Origin: Pilimelia terevasa | Lineage (GTDB): Bacteria; Actinomycetota; Actinomycetes; Mycobacteriales; Micromonosporaceae | DNA: 64,000 bases | Assembly (NCBI RefSeq): GCF_014647915.1 | Contig: NZ_BMQC01000001.1 | Span: forward strand, 124,001-188,000 | Reading direction: 5' to 3' | Shown here: positions 16,497 through 28,282 of the stretch, piece after piece | Position numbering within the stretch: position 1 is the first letter of the stretch | How the letters are laid out: every line of letters begins with the position of its first letter | The notes under the pieces: generated by a model | Databases searched by the model: none | What the model saw: the letters and a program-made list of their open reading frames with translations, nothing else | Told to the model about the DNA's origin: nothing | Translations under genes and position numbers: made by a program

Positions 16497-16574
16497 CCCA
16501 CGCCCGTCCGGCGAAGGCGCCCCGGCTCCAGGCCGGCGGCCAAGCCCGACCATCCCGGCCGCAGGGTCGTCATC

Positions 16575-16640
16575 CCCGCTCACCCGTCGATCTCGGTCCC
16601 CGTTCTACCGGGGTAACGACGACATCGACGGGTGAGCGGG
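16575..16640. terminator. Branched hairpin between convergent genes
   Basis: Two 17-nt arms (16575-16591 and 16624-16640) are perfectly complementary. The 32-nt loop contains a second small hairpin CCCCGTTCTACCGGGG. There is no U-tract on either strand. It lies between the TPR gene (+) and an opposing lipoprotein gene (-) and probably ends both transcripts. Confidence 0.75.
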
Positions 16641-16644
16641 ACTG

Positions 16645-17070
16645 CTAGGCGGTTTCGGTGAAGGACGCGGTGACCTTGCCGGCGGTCAGGTAGACGTTCA
16701 CCCGGCCCGCGCGCAGGTCGAGGGTGACCGTGTAGCAGCGGTCGTCCGCGCCGATGACCCGGACCGGCGTGTTCGCGCCGACCTTGGTCTGGAGCTGGGC
16801 GACCGTGAGGCCGGCGTACGGCGTCGGCTTCGGGAACATCGCCGCCCGCTCCGCCGCCGTGCACGGCGTGCCGGACTGGTCCGGCGCCCCGCCCCGGGTG
16901 TCCGGCGGAGCCGCCGAGGGCGGCGCGAAGCCGTCCGGCGGCATCGAACCGGGCGCCGGGCTGGCCGGTGCGGCTTCGGGGGCGGCCGCGGGGTCGGCGC
17001 AGCCGGTGGTCAGGAAGGCGGTCAGGACGGCGGTGCCGAGCACCGCGGACCGGGTCAGGCGTGTGCGCAT
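16645..17070 (-). CDS. Lipoprotein with peptidase-inhibitor I78-like domain
   Basis: A 141-residue exported lipoprotein. The lipobox is TTGC with Cys24, followed by a Pro/Ala-rich linker. The C-terminal 60 residues (LQTKVGANTPVRVIG, then LDLRAGRVNVYLTAGKV) follow the I78 elastase-inhibitor pattern of VRVIxPG and RLNVxxDxxGxV. Two cysteines (PCTAAE and DRCYTV) could form the domain disulfide. It is tandem with a second, divergent I78-like gene and probably co-transcribed. Inhibition of an extracellular serine protease is the family expectation, not shown here. Confidence 0.68.
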   Translation of the reverse strand: MRTRLTRSAVLGTAVLTAFLTTGCADPAAAPEAAPASPAPGSMPPDGFAPPSAAPPDTRGGAPDQSGTPCTAAERAAMFPKPTPYAGLTVAQLQTKVGANTPVRVIGADDRCYTVTLDLRAGRVNVYLTAGKVTASFTETA

Positions 17071-17074
17071 GGTC

Positions 17075-17485
17075 TCATCCCATCGACGAGCGGACGACGA
17101 GGCCGTTCTCCAGGTAGAGGTTGGTGCGCTGGGGGCGGTAGTCCCGGGTGAGCGGCGTGCACCACCCATCCTCACCGACCACCCGTACGTCCGCACCGGC
17201 GCGGAGCCGCGCCCTCACCTGGCCGAGGGTCAGCCCGGCGTGGGTGGTACCGCCGCCGGCCAGCGCGTCGTCGGCCGTACACGGATGCGTGCCCGACGGG
17301 CCTTCGGGGGCGGGTTCGGCGGGGTCGGCGGGGGCGGTCCGGGCGGCCGCGCTGGGGGACATCGCGGGGGTGAACAGCGCGAACGCGGCACCTATCGCCA
17401 GGAGGGACGTGCCGGAGAGAAAGAGTCGGCGTCTGCCGCGCCGACGGTGCGACGCCGCGGCGGCGTCGGGTCCAGTGCTGTTCAT
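17075..17485 (-). CDS. Secreted I78-inhibitor-like protein, paralogue of its downstream neighbour
   Basis: A 136-residue protein with an arginine-rich N-terminus and a long hydrophobic segment (GRRRLFLSGTSLLAIGAAFA), consistent with Tat or Sec export. The mature part repeats the domain of the next gene: HPCTADDALAGG, LTLGQVRARLRAGADVRVVG, a second Cys, then RTNLYLENGLVV. An alternative ATG lies 36 bases upstream; neither start has a clear ribosome site. The stop is 4 bp before the neighbour's ATG, so the two form one operon. A hairpin upstream separates them from hmgA. Confidence 0.65.
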   Translation of the reverse strand: MNSTGPDAAAASHRRRGRRRLFLSGTSLLAIGAAFALFTPAMSPSAAARTAPADPAEPAPEGPSGTHPCTADDALAGGGTTHAGLTLGQVRARLRAGADVRVVGEDGWCTPLTRDYRPQRTNLYLENGLVVRSSMG

Positions 17486-17542
17486 GTCGGTACGACGCAA
17501 CCCGCCGTTCGGCGGATCCATCCTGACTCGGTAATAACCCGA

Positions 17543-17571
17543 ACGGGGGTGGTCGGCCCGACCACCCCCGT
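17543..17571 (-). terminator. Terminator of the homogentisate dioxygenase gene
   Basis: A perfect inverted repeat with arms ACGGGGGTGGTCGG and CCGACCACCCCCGT around a single C. It starts 10 bp after the hmgA stop and is followed in the minus direction by TTATTA. Confidence 0.85.
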
Positions 17572-17580
17572 GCTCGCGGC

Positions 17581-18747
17581 CTACGGCTGGCGGTTCCAGG
17601 TCCAGGCGTAGTTCTCGTCCTCGACGGCCAGCGCCGGCTCGCACAGGTCCAGGGGGCGGAACGTGTCGACCATCACGGCCAGCTCGTCGAAGTACTCGGC
17701 GCCGATCGACCGCTCGGCCGCACCCGGCTGCGGGCCGTGGGTGAAGCCGGACGGGTGCAGCGAGATCGACCCCTGCCCGATGCCCGAGCCGCGCCGGGCC
17801 TCGTAGTTGCCGCCGGTGTAGAACAGCACCTCGTCGGAGTCGACGTTGTGGTGGTTGTACGGCACCGGGATCGCCAGCGGGTGGTAGTCGACCTTGCGCG
17901 GGACGAACGAGCAGATGACGAAGTTCGGCCCCTGGAAGGTCTGGTGGGCCGGCGGCGGCTGGTGGATGCGGCCGGTGATCGGCTCGTAGTCGTGGATCGA
18001 GAAGATCCAGGGGTACTGCATCCCGTCCCAGCCCACGACGTCGAACGGGTGCCGGGCGTAGGTGTGCCGGGTCCAGCCGCGGCGGTGCTGGACGAGCACG
18101 TCCACGTCCGCGGCGTCCACGTGGATCAGCTCGTGCGGGCCGCGGATGTCGCGCTCGCAGTACGGGGCGTGCTCCAGGAACTGGCCGCGCACCGACAGGA
18201 ACCGCTTCGGCGGCCCGATGTGCCCGCTGGCCTCGATGACGAACAGGCGCACCGGCGCGTCGCCGGTGGGCACCACCCGGAAGATGACCGAAGTGGGGAT
18301 GAGGACGTAGTCGCCGGCCACGGCGTCGAGGACGCCGAAGGTGGTCTCGATCCGGGCGGCGCCGGCCTCGACGTACAGGCACTCGTCGCCGACGGCGTTG
18401 CGGTACAGCGGCGAGGGGGTGTCGGCCACGACGTAGGAGAGCCGGACGTCGTCGTTGGCCAGCAGGTGCTGCCGGCCGAGGACCGCGTCGGCGCCCGTGG
18501 TGTCCAGCTTGTGGGTGACGAGGTGACGCGGCTTGAGCGGCCGGTTCGGCTGGCGGCTCCAGGCCGGCGGGGTGTACGCCTCGGCGGCGACGATGGCCGT
18601 GGGGGCGTGGCGGTGGTACAGCAGGGACGAGTCGGAGGAGAAGCCCTCCTGGCCCATCAGCTCCTCGGCGTACAGGCCGCCGTCGGGCCTGCGGAACTGC
18701 GTGTGCCGCTTGCGCGGCACCTCGCCGAGGCTGCGGTAGTACGGCAT
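17581..18747 (-). CDS. hmgA: Homogentisate 1,2-dioxygenase
   Basis: A 388-residue cupin-fold iron enzyme opening the ring of homogentisate to maleylacetoacetate in tyrosine/phenylalanine breakdown. The C-terminal half carries the iron-site region: NHHNVDSDEVLFY (His and Glu ligands) and HPSGFTHGPQPG (last His), plus the family stretch VPRKVDYHP. Length is normal for bacterial HmgA. It is divergent from an unknown gene that precedes fumarylacetoacetase; the shared upstream gap contains a five-copy direct repeat that may be a regulator array. Confidence 0.95.
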   Translation of the reverse strand: MPYYRSLGEVPRKRHTQFRRPDGGLYAEELMGQEGFSSDSSLLYHRHAPTAIVAAEAYTPPAWSRQPNRPLKPRHLVTHKLDTTGADAVLGRQHLLANDDVRLSYVVADTPSPLYRNAVGDECLYVEAGAARIETTFGVLDAVAGDYVLIPTSVIFRVVPTGDAPVRLFVIEASGHIGPPKRFLSVRGQFLEHAPYCERDIRGPHELIHVDAADVDVLVQHRRGWTRHTYARHPFDVVGWDGMQYPWIFSIHDYEPITGRIHQPPPAHQTFQGPNFVICSFVPRKVDYHPLAIPVPYNHHNVDSDEVLFYTGGNYEARRGSGIGQGSISLHPSGFTHGPQPGAAERSIGAEYFDELAVMVDTFRPLDLCEPALAVEDENYAWTWNRQP

Positions 18748-18794
18748 GGTCGGCCTCCCGAGCGGTCCGTGGCGTGGGACGGGAGAGCGGCCGC

Positions 18795-18877
18795 GATCCG
18801 ACGACCCGAGGATCCAACGACCGGACGGCCCGGCGATCCGACGACCGGCGATCCGGTGACCCGATGATCTGGTGACC
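18795..18877. repeat. Five direct repeats GATCCGACGACC in the hmgA upstream gap
   Basis: Copies start at 18795, 18811, 18835, 18850 and 18866: GATCCGACGACC, GATCCAACGACC, GATCCGACGACC, GATCCGGTGACC and GATCTGGTGACC. Spacing is 15-16 nt except one 24-nt step. They sit 48-130 bp upstream of hmgA and 60-145 bp upstream of the divergent gene. This is an iteron-like arrangement suited to cooperative regulator binding to one DNA face every 1.5 turns. Confidence 0.8.
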
Positions 18878-18900
18878 TGCTGTCCGGTAATCGGACGTTG

Positions 18901-18938
18901 TTGTCCGCTCTCTGTAGCGTCCACTAGGTTGTGTGCTG
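18901..18938 (+). promoter_or_regulatory. Predicted leaderless promoter
   Basis: A -35-like TTGTCC (18901-18906) and a -10 TAGGTT (18925-18930) are 18 bp apart. The predicted start site seven bases after the -10 coincides with the GTG start codon at 18938. No Shine-Dalgarno is present, which fits a leaderless transcript, common in actinobacteria. Confidence 0.6.
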
Positions 18939-19834
18939 TGTCAACGCAGCAGTCCGCGCCCGCCGCCGCGCCGGGCCCCGCCGGGACCGCGCCGGCCGTC
19001 CCCGCCCTGTTCGCCGGGCTCGTCGACGACGCCGCGGTCTTCCCGCCCGGCAGCGCACCGCTGCCCGAGGCCGTGTCGGCCCACCGCACCCACCGCGCCG
19101 CCTGGTACGCCCCGATGGTCGGCCCGCTCCTGCTGCCCGCCTCCGCCCTGGCGGCCGCCGCGGACCTGCTCGGCGACGGGGAGCGGATGACCGCCGGGCT
19201 GATCGGCGACACCGGCGTCGCCGGCCTCCCGGCCGCCCTGGCGAAAGCCGACCCGCGCCTGGAGATCCGGCAGGCCGAGGTCGCGGTGGCCAAGCGCGGC
19301 GAGGACCCGCAGCCCGGCCTCGCGGCACTGGTCGGGCACTACCGGTCCCGCCCCCAGCTACGCGGCTATGCCGAGATTCCGCTGGCCGCCGGGCTGCTGG
19401 GCGCCCTCGACGCGGTGGCGCAGGCCCGCGCCGACGGGGTGTCCGTCGCGCCCAAGTTCCGCACCGGCGGGCTGGCCGCCGAGCTGTTCCCCACGCCCGT
19501 GGAGCTGGCCGCCGTGATCTGCGCCTGCCGGGACCGGGAGCTGCCGTTCAAGCTCACCGCGGGGCTGCACCGGGCCGTCCGGTACACGGACGCCGGTACC
19601 GGCTTCACCCACCACGGCTTCCTCAACGTCGTCGTGGCGGCGCTGGCCGCGGCGCGCGACGCCGAGGTCGACGAGACCGCCGCGCTGCTCGCCGCGACCG
19701 ACCCGGAGCCGCTGGTCGCCGCCGCCGCCGACCGGCTGACCGACGCGCGCCCGCTGTGGGTCGGGTACGGCTCGTGCAGCGTGGCCGAGCCACTGGAGGA
19801 CCTGGCCCGGCTCGGACTCATCCAGATCCCCTGA
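18938..19834 (+). CDS. Conserved protein of unknown function between hmgA and fumarylacetoacetase
   Basis: A 298-residue soluble, alanine-rich protein. I do not recognise the family. Visible features are a FAGLVDDAAVFPPGS motif near the start, APKFRTGG in the middle and LPFKLTAGLHRA followed by GFLNVVVA, an order reminiscent of alpha/beta-barrel strands with conserved Lys and His. It has no signal peptide or membrane segment. The next gene, fumarylacetoacetase, follows after 25 bp, so it is in the homogentisate operon. Position suggests a role between maleylacetoacetate and fumarate or in regulation, which is only inference. Confidence 0.7.
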   Translation: MSTQQSAPAAAPGPAGTAPAVPALFAGLVDDAAVFPPGSAPLPEAVSAHRTHRAAWYAPMVGPLLLPASALAAAADLLGDGERMTAGLIGDTGVAGLPAALAKADPRLEIRQAEVAVAKRGEDPQPGLAALVGHYRSRPQLRGYAEIPLAAGLLGALDAVAQARADGVSVAPKFRTGGLAAELFPTPVELAAVICACRDRELPFKLTAGLHRAVRYTDAGTGFTHHGFLNVVVAALAAARDAEVDETAALLAATDPEPLVAAAADRLTDARPLWVGYGSCSVAEPLEDLARLGLIQIP

Positions 19835-19859
19835 CCACCGCCCGCGCCGAGGAGTGCAC

Positions 19860-21044
19860 GTGCTTGACCTGACCGGACCGTTCGGCATCCACCACCTGCC
19901 CTACGGGGTGTTCACCTACGGCGGGGTCGCGCCGCGCGTCGGCGTCCGCGTCGGCGACGCGGTGCTCGACCTCGGCGGCGCCGAGGCCGCCGGCCTGATC
20001 GACGCCGGTGGCGCGTTCGGGCAGCCGACGCTCAACGCGCACCTCGCGCAGGGCCGGGCGGCCTGGACCGCGGCCCGGGACCGGATCACCACGCTGCTGC
20101 GCGACGAGTCCGCCACGCTCGACGGCCTGGTGTACCCGCTGACCGACGTCACGCTGCTGCTGCCCTTCGCCGTCGGCGACTACGTCGACTTCTACTCCTC
20201 GGAGCACCACGCCGCCAACGTCGGCGCGCTGTTCCGCCCGGGTTCGCCGCCGCTGCTGCCGAACTGGAAGCACCTGCCGATCGGGTACCACGGCCGCGCC
20301 GGCACGGTCGTCGTCTCCGGCACCGACGTCGTGCGCCCCTGCGGGCAGCGCAAGGCGCCCACGGCCGACGTCCCGACCTACGGCCCCACGGGCCGGCTGG
20401 ACATCGAGGCGGAGGTCGGGTTCGTCGTCGGCGCCGGCACCGCCCTCGGCGACCGGGTCGGCGTCGCCGACTTCGCCGACCACGTGTTCGGGGTGGTGCT
20501 GGTCAACGACTGGTCGGCCCGGGACATCCAGGCGTGGGAGTACCAGCCGCTCGGCCCGTTCCTCGGCAAGAGCTTCGCCACCTCGGTGAGCGCCTGGGTG
20601 ACGCCCCTGGCGGCGCTGGAGGCCGCCTGGGTGCCGGCGCCCGCGCAGGACCCGGCCGTGCTGCCGTACCTGTCCGGCGGCGGGCACCGGGGCCTGGACC
20701 TGGCGCTGGAGGTGGAGTGGAACGGCACGGTCGTCTCGCGGCCGCCGTTCGCGCCGATGTACTGGACGCCGGCCCAGCAGCTCGCGCACCTGACCGTCAA
20801 CGGCGCCTCGGTGCGCCCCGGCGACCTGTACGCCTCGGGCACCGTCTCCGGCCCCGAGCGGGACCAGACGGGCTCCTTCCTGGAGCTGACCTGGGGCGGC
20901 GCGGAGCCGGTGACGGTCGGCGACGCCAAGCGCACCTTCCTGGAGGACGGCGACACGGTCACCGTGCGCGCCACCGCCCCGGGCCGCGACGGCGCCGTGC
21001 TGGCCCTGGGGGAGGTCACCGCCACCGTCCTGCCGTCCCGCTGA
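19860..21044 (+). CDS. fahA: Fumarylacetoacetase
   Basis: A 394-residue FAH that hydrolyses fumarylacetoacetate to fumarate and acetoacetate. Family landmarks: DYVDFYSSEHHAANVG (catalytic His and metal Asp), LDIEAEVGFVVG (metal Glu pair), NDWSARDIQAWEY (metal Asp) and GKSFATS. The N-terminal SH3-like domain is present. Two in-frame GTG codons occur; the second (19860) is chosen because GAGGAG lies five bases before it. A strong hairpin follows the stop. Confidence 0.95.
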   Translation: MLDLTGPFGIHHLPYGVFTYGGVAPRVGVRVGDAVLDLGGAEAAGLIDAGGAFGQPTLNAHLAQGRAAWTAARDRITTLLRDESATLDGLVYPLTDVTLLLPFAVGDYVDFYSSEHHAANVGALFRPGSPPLLPNWKHLPIGYHGRAGTVVVSGTDVVRPCGQRKAPTADVPTYGPTGRLDIEAEVGFVVGAGTALGDRVGVADFADHVFGVVLVNDWSARDIQAWEYQPLGPFLGKSFATSVSAWVTPLAALEAAWVPAPAQDPAVLPYLSGGGHRGLDLALEVEWNGTVVSRPPFAPMYWTPAQQLAHLTVNGASVRPGDLYASGTVSGPERDQTGSFLELTWGGAEPVTVGDAKRTFLEDGDTVTVRATAPGRDGAVLALGEVTATVLPSR

Positions 21045-21090
21045 CCCCGCCTGCCTCCGCCCGGCGCTGTGCGGGCACGAGGCCGCCCTG

Positions 21091-21121
21091 TTTCCGCTGA
21101 TCCGACCTGGATCAGCGGAAA
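21091..21121 (+). terminator. Terminator after fumarylacetoacetase
   Basis: 13-bp perfect stem TTTCCGCTGATCC / GGATCAGCGGAAA with a five-base loop GACCT. It lies 47 bp after the stop codon. Confidence 0.85.
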
Positions 21122-21189
21122 TGACCGCGTCGCCGCGCGGGACCCGCCGCCCCACCCCGGCGGCGGGCTAGGTTGAGGGGTAACAGGGG

Positions 21190-21690
21190 GTGCGCGTGTC
21201 GACGATCACCGTGACGCAGCATGTGGCCGCGCCGGACGGGCTGGTCTGGGACCTGCTCGCCGACGTCGCGGGCCGGCGGGAGTGGCTGTCCACCGCGGGC
21301 GCGGTGGAGGCGCTGACGCCGCCGCCGTTCGCGGTCGGCACCCGGTGGCGCGAGACCCACCGGATGCCCGACGGCGAGCAGGTCGCGGAGGAGTACCGGG
21401 TGGACGAGTGCGTCCCCGGCCGGCGCTTCGTCATCACCTCGCCCGGCGACGGCGCCGCCTACCGCACCTCCTACACGATCACGCCCGTGACCAGCGGCCG
21501 GCACCTCGGCGAGACGCTCGTCACCGTCGCCCAGCACGGGCACGCCGAGGGCCGGCGGGCGCGGCTGCTGGAGGTCGTCCTCGGAGGGCTCGCCGTCCGC
21601 ACCGCGGAGGGCGCCCTGCGCCAGGAGCTGGCCGACCTCGCCGCCGCGGCGGCCCGCCGCCGGGACGACCCCGGCGCCCCGGCGGCCTAG
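21190..21690 (+). CDS. SRPBCC-family protein (polyketide cyclase/dehydratase fold)
   Basis: A 166-residue START/Bet v1-like protein. It opens with the family pattern STITVTQHVAAP, VWDLLADVAGRREW, and has the beta-strand series GTRWRETHRMPDG and RFVITSP. Such proteins bind hydrophobic ligands or act as stress-linked AHSA1-like proteins; no catalytic residue can be assigned. The GTG at 21190 and another at 21196 both have G-rich upstream sequence. It stands alone between two terminating units. Confidence 0.72.
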   Translation: MRVSTITVTQHVAAPDGLVWDLLADVAGRREWLSTAGAVEALTPPPFAVGTRWRETHRMPDGEQVAEEYRVDECVPGRRFVITSPGDGAAYRTSYTITPVTSGRHLGETLVTVAQHGHAEGRRARLLEVVLGGLAVRTAEGALRQELADLAAAAARRRDDPGAPAA

Positions 21691-21752
21691 CCCGCCCGCG
21701 GCGCCGGTCCGGGATACGGCGGGGGTGCCGCCGCTGGGTAGTGTGCAGCACC

Positions 21753-23198
21753 ATGGACGACGGCTCTACCGGTCGCCGCCCGCGGGTCCGCGGCCCGCTG
21801 GCTGTGCTCCTGGCGTGCGCGCTCCTCGCCGGGCTCGGCGCGCTCGCCGCGTACCGCACCCTGCGGCCCGCCGAGGTGCTCACGCTGGCCCGCGGCCCGT
21901 ACCCGGCCGGCCCGACGACGCCGCTGCGGGGGTACGGGCGGTTCGCCGACGCGCCGCTGTTCGTCGGCGAGCAGGTGCGGGTGTACGCGAACAAGTACCA
22001 GGTGAAGGCCGACGGGCCGGGCAACCAGCGGTTCCAGGCCAGTCCGTACTGGTCGCTGCGGCGCTGGCCGCAGCAGGTGCTCGGGGTGGTCGTGGCCGCC
22101 GGCCGGGCGGTGACCCGGTGGTCCGACGGGGAGCTGACGGCCACCGACGTGCGCTCCGGCGCGGTCGCCTGGCGCCAGCCCGGCCCGGCGGTCCCCGCCG
22201 GCGCGCGGTACACCGGGCGCCGCGACGGCGCCGGCAGCGTCTACGCCCCCGACGGGATGCACACCGCCGCGGACACCGTGATCGTCCGCGGGCGGACCGA
22301 GACGGTGGCCTACGACCCGGCGGGCGCGGTCCGCTGGCGGGAGCCGGCCGGCGCGTGCCCGGTGGAGAGCTTCACCACGACCGACGGCCGGTACGCGGTC
22401 GTCCGCGGCTGCGGGCCGGAGACCGTGGAGTTCCGGGACCCGCGGACCGGGCGGCTGCGGGACACCTGGGCGGCCGGCGGCGCGGTGACGCCGCTGGCCT
22501 GCGCGCCCGCCCGCTCGGCCTGCGTCGCCCTGCGCGTCGCCCGCCCCGGCGCGCCCGGCCCGCGGGGCGAGGGCTGGCTGCTCGCCGCGGGCCGGCCCGC
22601 CCGGGCCGCGGGGCTCGACAACCCCGGCGCGCTGGCGATGGCCGACGGCCGCGGGCAGGTGCTGGCGGCCACCCTCGCGGACGGTGCCGTCGTCGTCGGC
22701 CCCGCGGCCGGCGGCCCGGCGCTGTGGCGGTGGCGGGCGCCCGCGGTCCCGGTCCGGCCGGACCCCGCGACCGCGGCGCTGCTGGGGATTCCGCCGGGGG
22801 TCGGCGGACTGCGGCCCGGTACCCCGCTGCCCGGGATTCCGGCGGCGCCGCCCGGCCGCCCCGGCGCGCCGCGCGAACTGGTGGTACCGGGTGCGCCCGC
22901 CGTCCGGCACCTGCTCGCCAGCCACGCCGACAGCCTGTACGTCGTGACCGCGCAGAACCGGGTCGCCGAGCTGGACACCCGCACCGGCGCCCTGCGCGCC
23001 GGCTTCACCCTGGACCGCTCCGAGGCGGTCCGCACCTGGGTGCCCGGCTGGGCCGTGGCCGGGCCGCACCTGGTGGCGTTCGAGCAGCTCCGGGCCGGCG
23101 TGCCCGCGACCCGCGACGACGCCGAGTACTACCTCAGCGGCGAACCGGTGATCGTGGCCGGGCCGTTCTACAACCCCAAGTCCCGGCGGATCGAGTAG
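21753..23198 (+). CDS. Membrane-anchored PQQ-like beta-propeller protein
   Basis: A 481-residue protein with one N-terminal transmembrane anchor (about residues 14-34) and a long extracytoplasmic part of PQQ/WD-like blades. Repeated units include TATDVRSGAVAWRQPG, VAYDPAGAVRWREP and VAELDTRTGALRAGF. No cofactor-binding Trp-docking motifs are obvious, so it may be a scaffold rather than a dehydrogenase. It converges with fumarase six bases downstream. A shorter protein of the same architecture lies on the other side of fumarase, so they are probable paralogues. Confidence 0.72.
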   Translation: MDDGSTGRRPRVRGPLAVLLACALLAGLGALAAYRTLRPAEVLTLARGPYPAGPTTPLRGYGRFADAPLFVGEQVRVYANKYQVKADGPGNQRFQASPYWSLRRWPQQVLGVVVAAGRAVTRWSDGELTATDVRSGAVAWRQPGPAVPAGARYTGRRDGAGSVYAPDGMHTAADTVIVRGRTETVAYDPAGAVRWREPAGACPVESFTTTDGRYAVVRGCGPETVEFRDPRTGRLRDTWAAGGAVTPLACAPARSACVALRVARPGAPGPRGEGWLLAAGRPARAAGLDNPGALAMADGRGQVLAATLADGAVVVGPAAGGPALWRWRAPAVPVRPDPATAALLGIPPGVGGLRPGTPLPGIPAAPPGRPGAPRELVVPGAPAVRHLLASHADSLYVVTAQNRVAELDTRTGALRAGFTLDRSEAVRTWVPGWAVAGPHLVAFEQLRAGVPATRDDAEYYLSGEPVIVAGPFYNPKSRRIE

Positions 23199-23204
23199 CG
23201 GCGG

Positions 23205-24875
<1,671 letters not shown>

Positions 24876-24913
24876 AACTGGCCAGGGTAATCCCGGCCGC
24901 GGCTCCCGGGGCC

Positions 24914-26194
24914 TCAGGGGGAGTAGCGGGCGTAGCCGATGTCGCCGCCGTCGGCCAGCAGCACCCCGTGCGCCCCGACCGCGGCCACCTCGGCGGCCGA
25001 GCGCAGCGTGCGCAGCTCCTGGCCGGTGTCGGGCCGCAGGAGCGCCACCCGCCCGGCCGCGCGGTCGGCGACGACGGCGGCGTACGGGGTCAGGACGGCC
25101 GTGGCCGCGGCGCCGACCGGCCGGCGCCAGCCGGCCCCGCCCGCGCCGCCGAACGCCACGGCGTGCAGGACGCCGCCCTCGCGGACCAGCGCCCCCCGGT
25201 CGTCCACGGCCAGCGGCTCGCCGGGGCCGCGCCACAGGTCCCGGCCGTCGTGCGCGTCGACCAGGACGGCCGTCGCGCCATCGGCCGCGCGCAGGACGTT
25301 GCCGGCGCCGACCGGGTCGGCCGGCGCGCAGCCGGGCCGGGCGGCGCGCGGGTCCAGGTCGGCGCGCTGCCAGGTGGGCGCCGCGGCCACGGGGTCGGCG
25401 GCCGGGTCGGTGGCGGTGACGGTACCGCGGCAGGCGCCGCCCTCGGCCGCGGCGCGCAGCCACAGCAGCCGGCCGCCCGCCGCCACGACCCGCTCGCCGG
25501 ACGCGGGCGGCACGGTGCGGGCGAGCCGGCCGACGAGGGTGTCCACGACGTGCGTGCCGTCGGCCGCCGGTACCGCCAGCAGGGCCGGCATCGGCGCGGG
25601 GCCGCCCGCTTCGGCGCCGAGCGGGGTGGGGGCGCGCAGGCGGGGGTGGTCGCCGCGCAGCGCGAAGTCCGGCGCCGGTACGGGCACCCGCCACAGCGGT
25701 CGGCTGCCCCGCGGCGGCCAGGCGGTGAGCGCGCAGTCGGCGGGCGCGCCGCAGGCCAGGTCCAGGACCGCGTCCCGGTACGCCCACACGGCCACCGCGG
25801 CGCGCTCCTCCCGCAGGTGCCGCCCGCTGGCCGGGTCCCGGACCAGGTACCCGCGCCCCGACCGGTCGCCGGTGACCACGACCGCGTCGGCGCCGTCGCC
25901 GCCCACGGCGGACCAGGGGACCTCGTCGCGCCACAGCCGGCGCCCGTCGGCGAGCGCCCGCACCTCGGTGTGCGCCCGGTGCTCGGCCACCAGGACGTCC
26001 CCGGTGAGGGTCAGGTCGCGCGGGGCGCCGTCGAGGCGCTGCTGCCAGAGCAGCCCGCCGCCGGCCAGGTCCGGCCCGGCGACCAGGTGCCACAGCGGCG
26101 CGACCGGGTTCCAGACGCCGGTCGCGGCGAGGGCGACCAGGACGGCCGCCGCGAGCCCCAGCCAGCACGGGACGCAGGACCTGAGACGCGACAC
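24914..26194 (-). CDS. Membrane-anchored PQQ-like beta-propeller protein, paralogue
   Basis: A 426-residue protein with an N-terminal signal anchor (about residues 10-28) and propeller-like repeats: [43 protein letters not shown] and [13 protein letters not shown]. Cysteine pairs ([22 protein letters not shown]) are probably structural disulfides outside the membrane. The architecture matches the protein encoded at 21753-23198 on the other side of fumarase, implying duplication. GTG start. The function is unknown. Confidence 0.7.
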   Translation of the reverse strand: MSRLRSCVPCWLGLAAAVLVALAATGVWNPVAPLWHLVAGPDLAGGGLLWQQRLDGAPRDLTLTGDVLVAEHRAHTEVRALADGRRLWRDEVPWSAVGGDGADAVVVTGDRSGRGYLVRDPASGRHLREERAAVAVWAYRDAVLDLACGAPADCALTAWPPRGSRPLWRVPVPAPDFALRGDHPRLRAPTPLGAEAGGPAPMPALLAVPAADGTHVVDTLVGRLARTVPPASGERVVAAGGRLLWLRAAAEGGACRGTVTATDPAADPVAAAPTWQRADLDPRAARPGCAPADPVGAGNVLRAADGATAVLVDAHDGRDLWRGPGEPLAVDDRGALVREGGVLHAVAFGGAGGAGWRRPVGAAATAVLTPYAAVVADRAAGRVALLRPDTGQELRTLRSAAEVAAVGAHGVLLADGGDIGYARYSP

Positions 26195-26248
26195 CCGAGC
26201 ACCGTACGCACCCGGCGGCGCCGGGCGCAGCGCGGCCCGGTCCGCCGC

Positions 26249-28161
<1,913 letters not shown>

Positions 28162-28282
28162 GACTGTCTGGGTGACAAACCCAGCAGAAACGGGCGACCT
28201 CGGCCCGGCCGGACGTCCGGCCGGGCCGACGGCCTGCCCCGCCGCCGTCCCGGCGGACCCCGAACGCGGCGAAGGTGAGCGC

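Noticed and set aside
18795-18877. CRISPR or replication origin iterons
   Set aside because: Units are 12 nt with 3-12 nt spacing and no Rep, parAB or dnaA genes nearby; a regulator array is more plausible.
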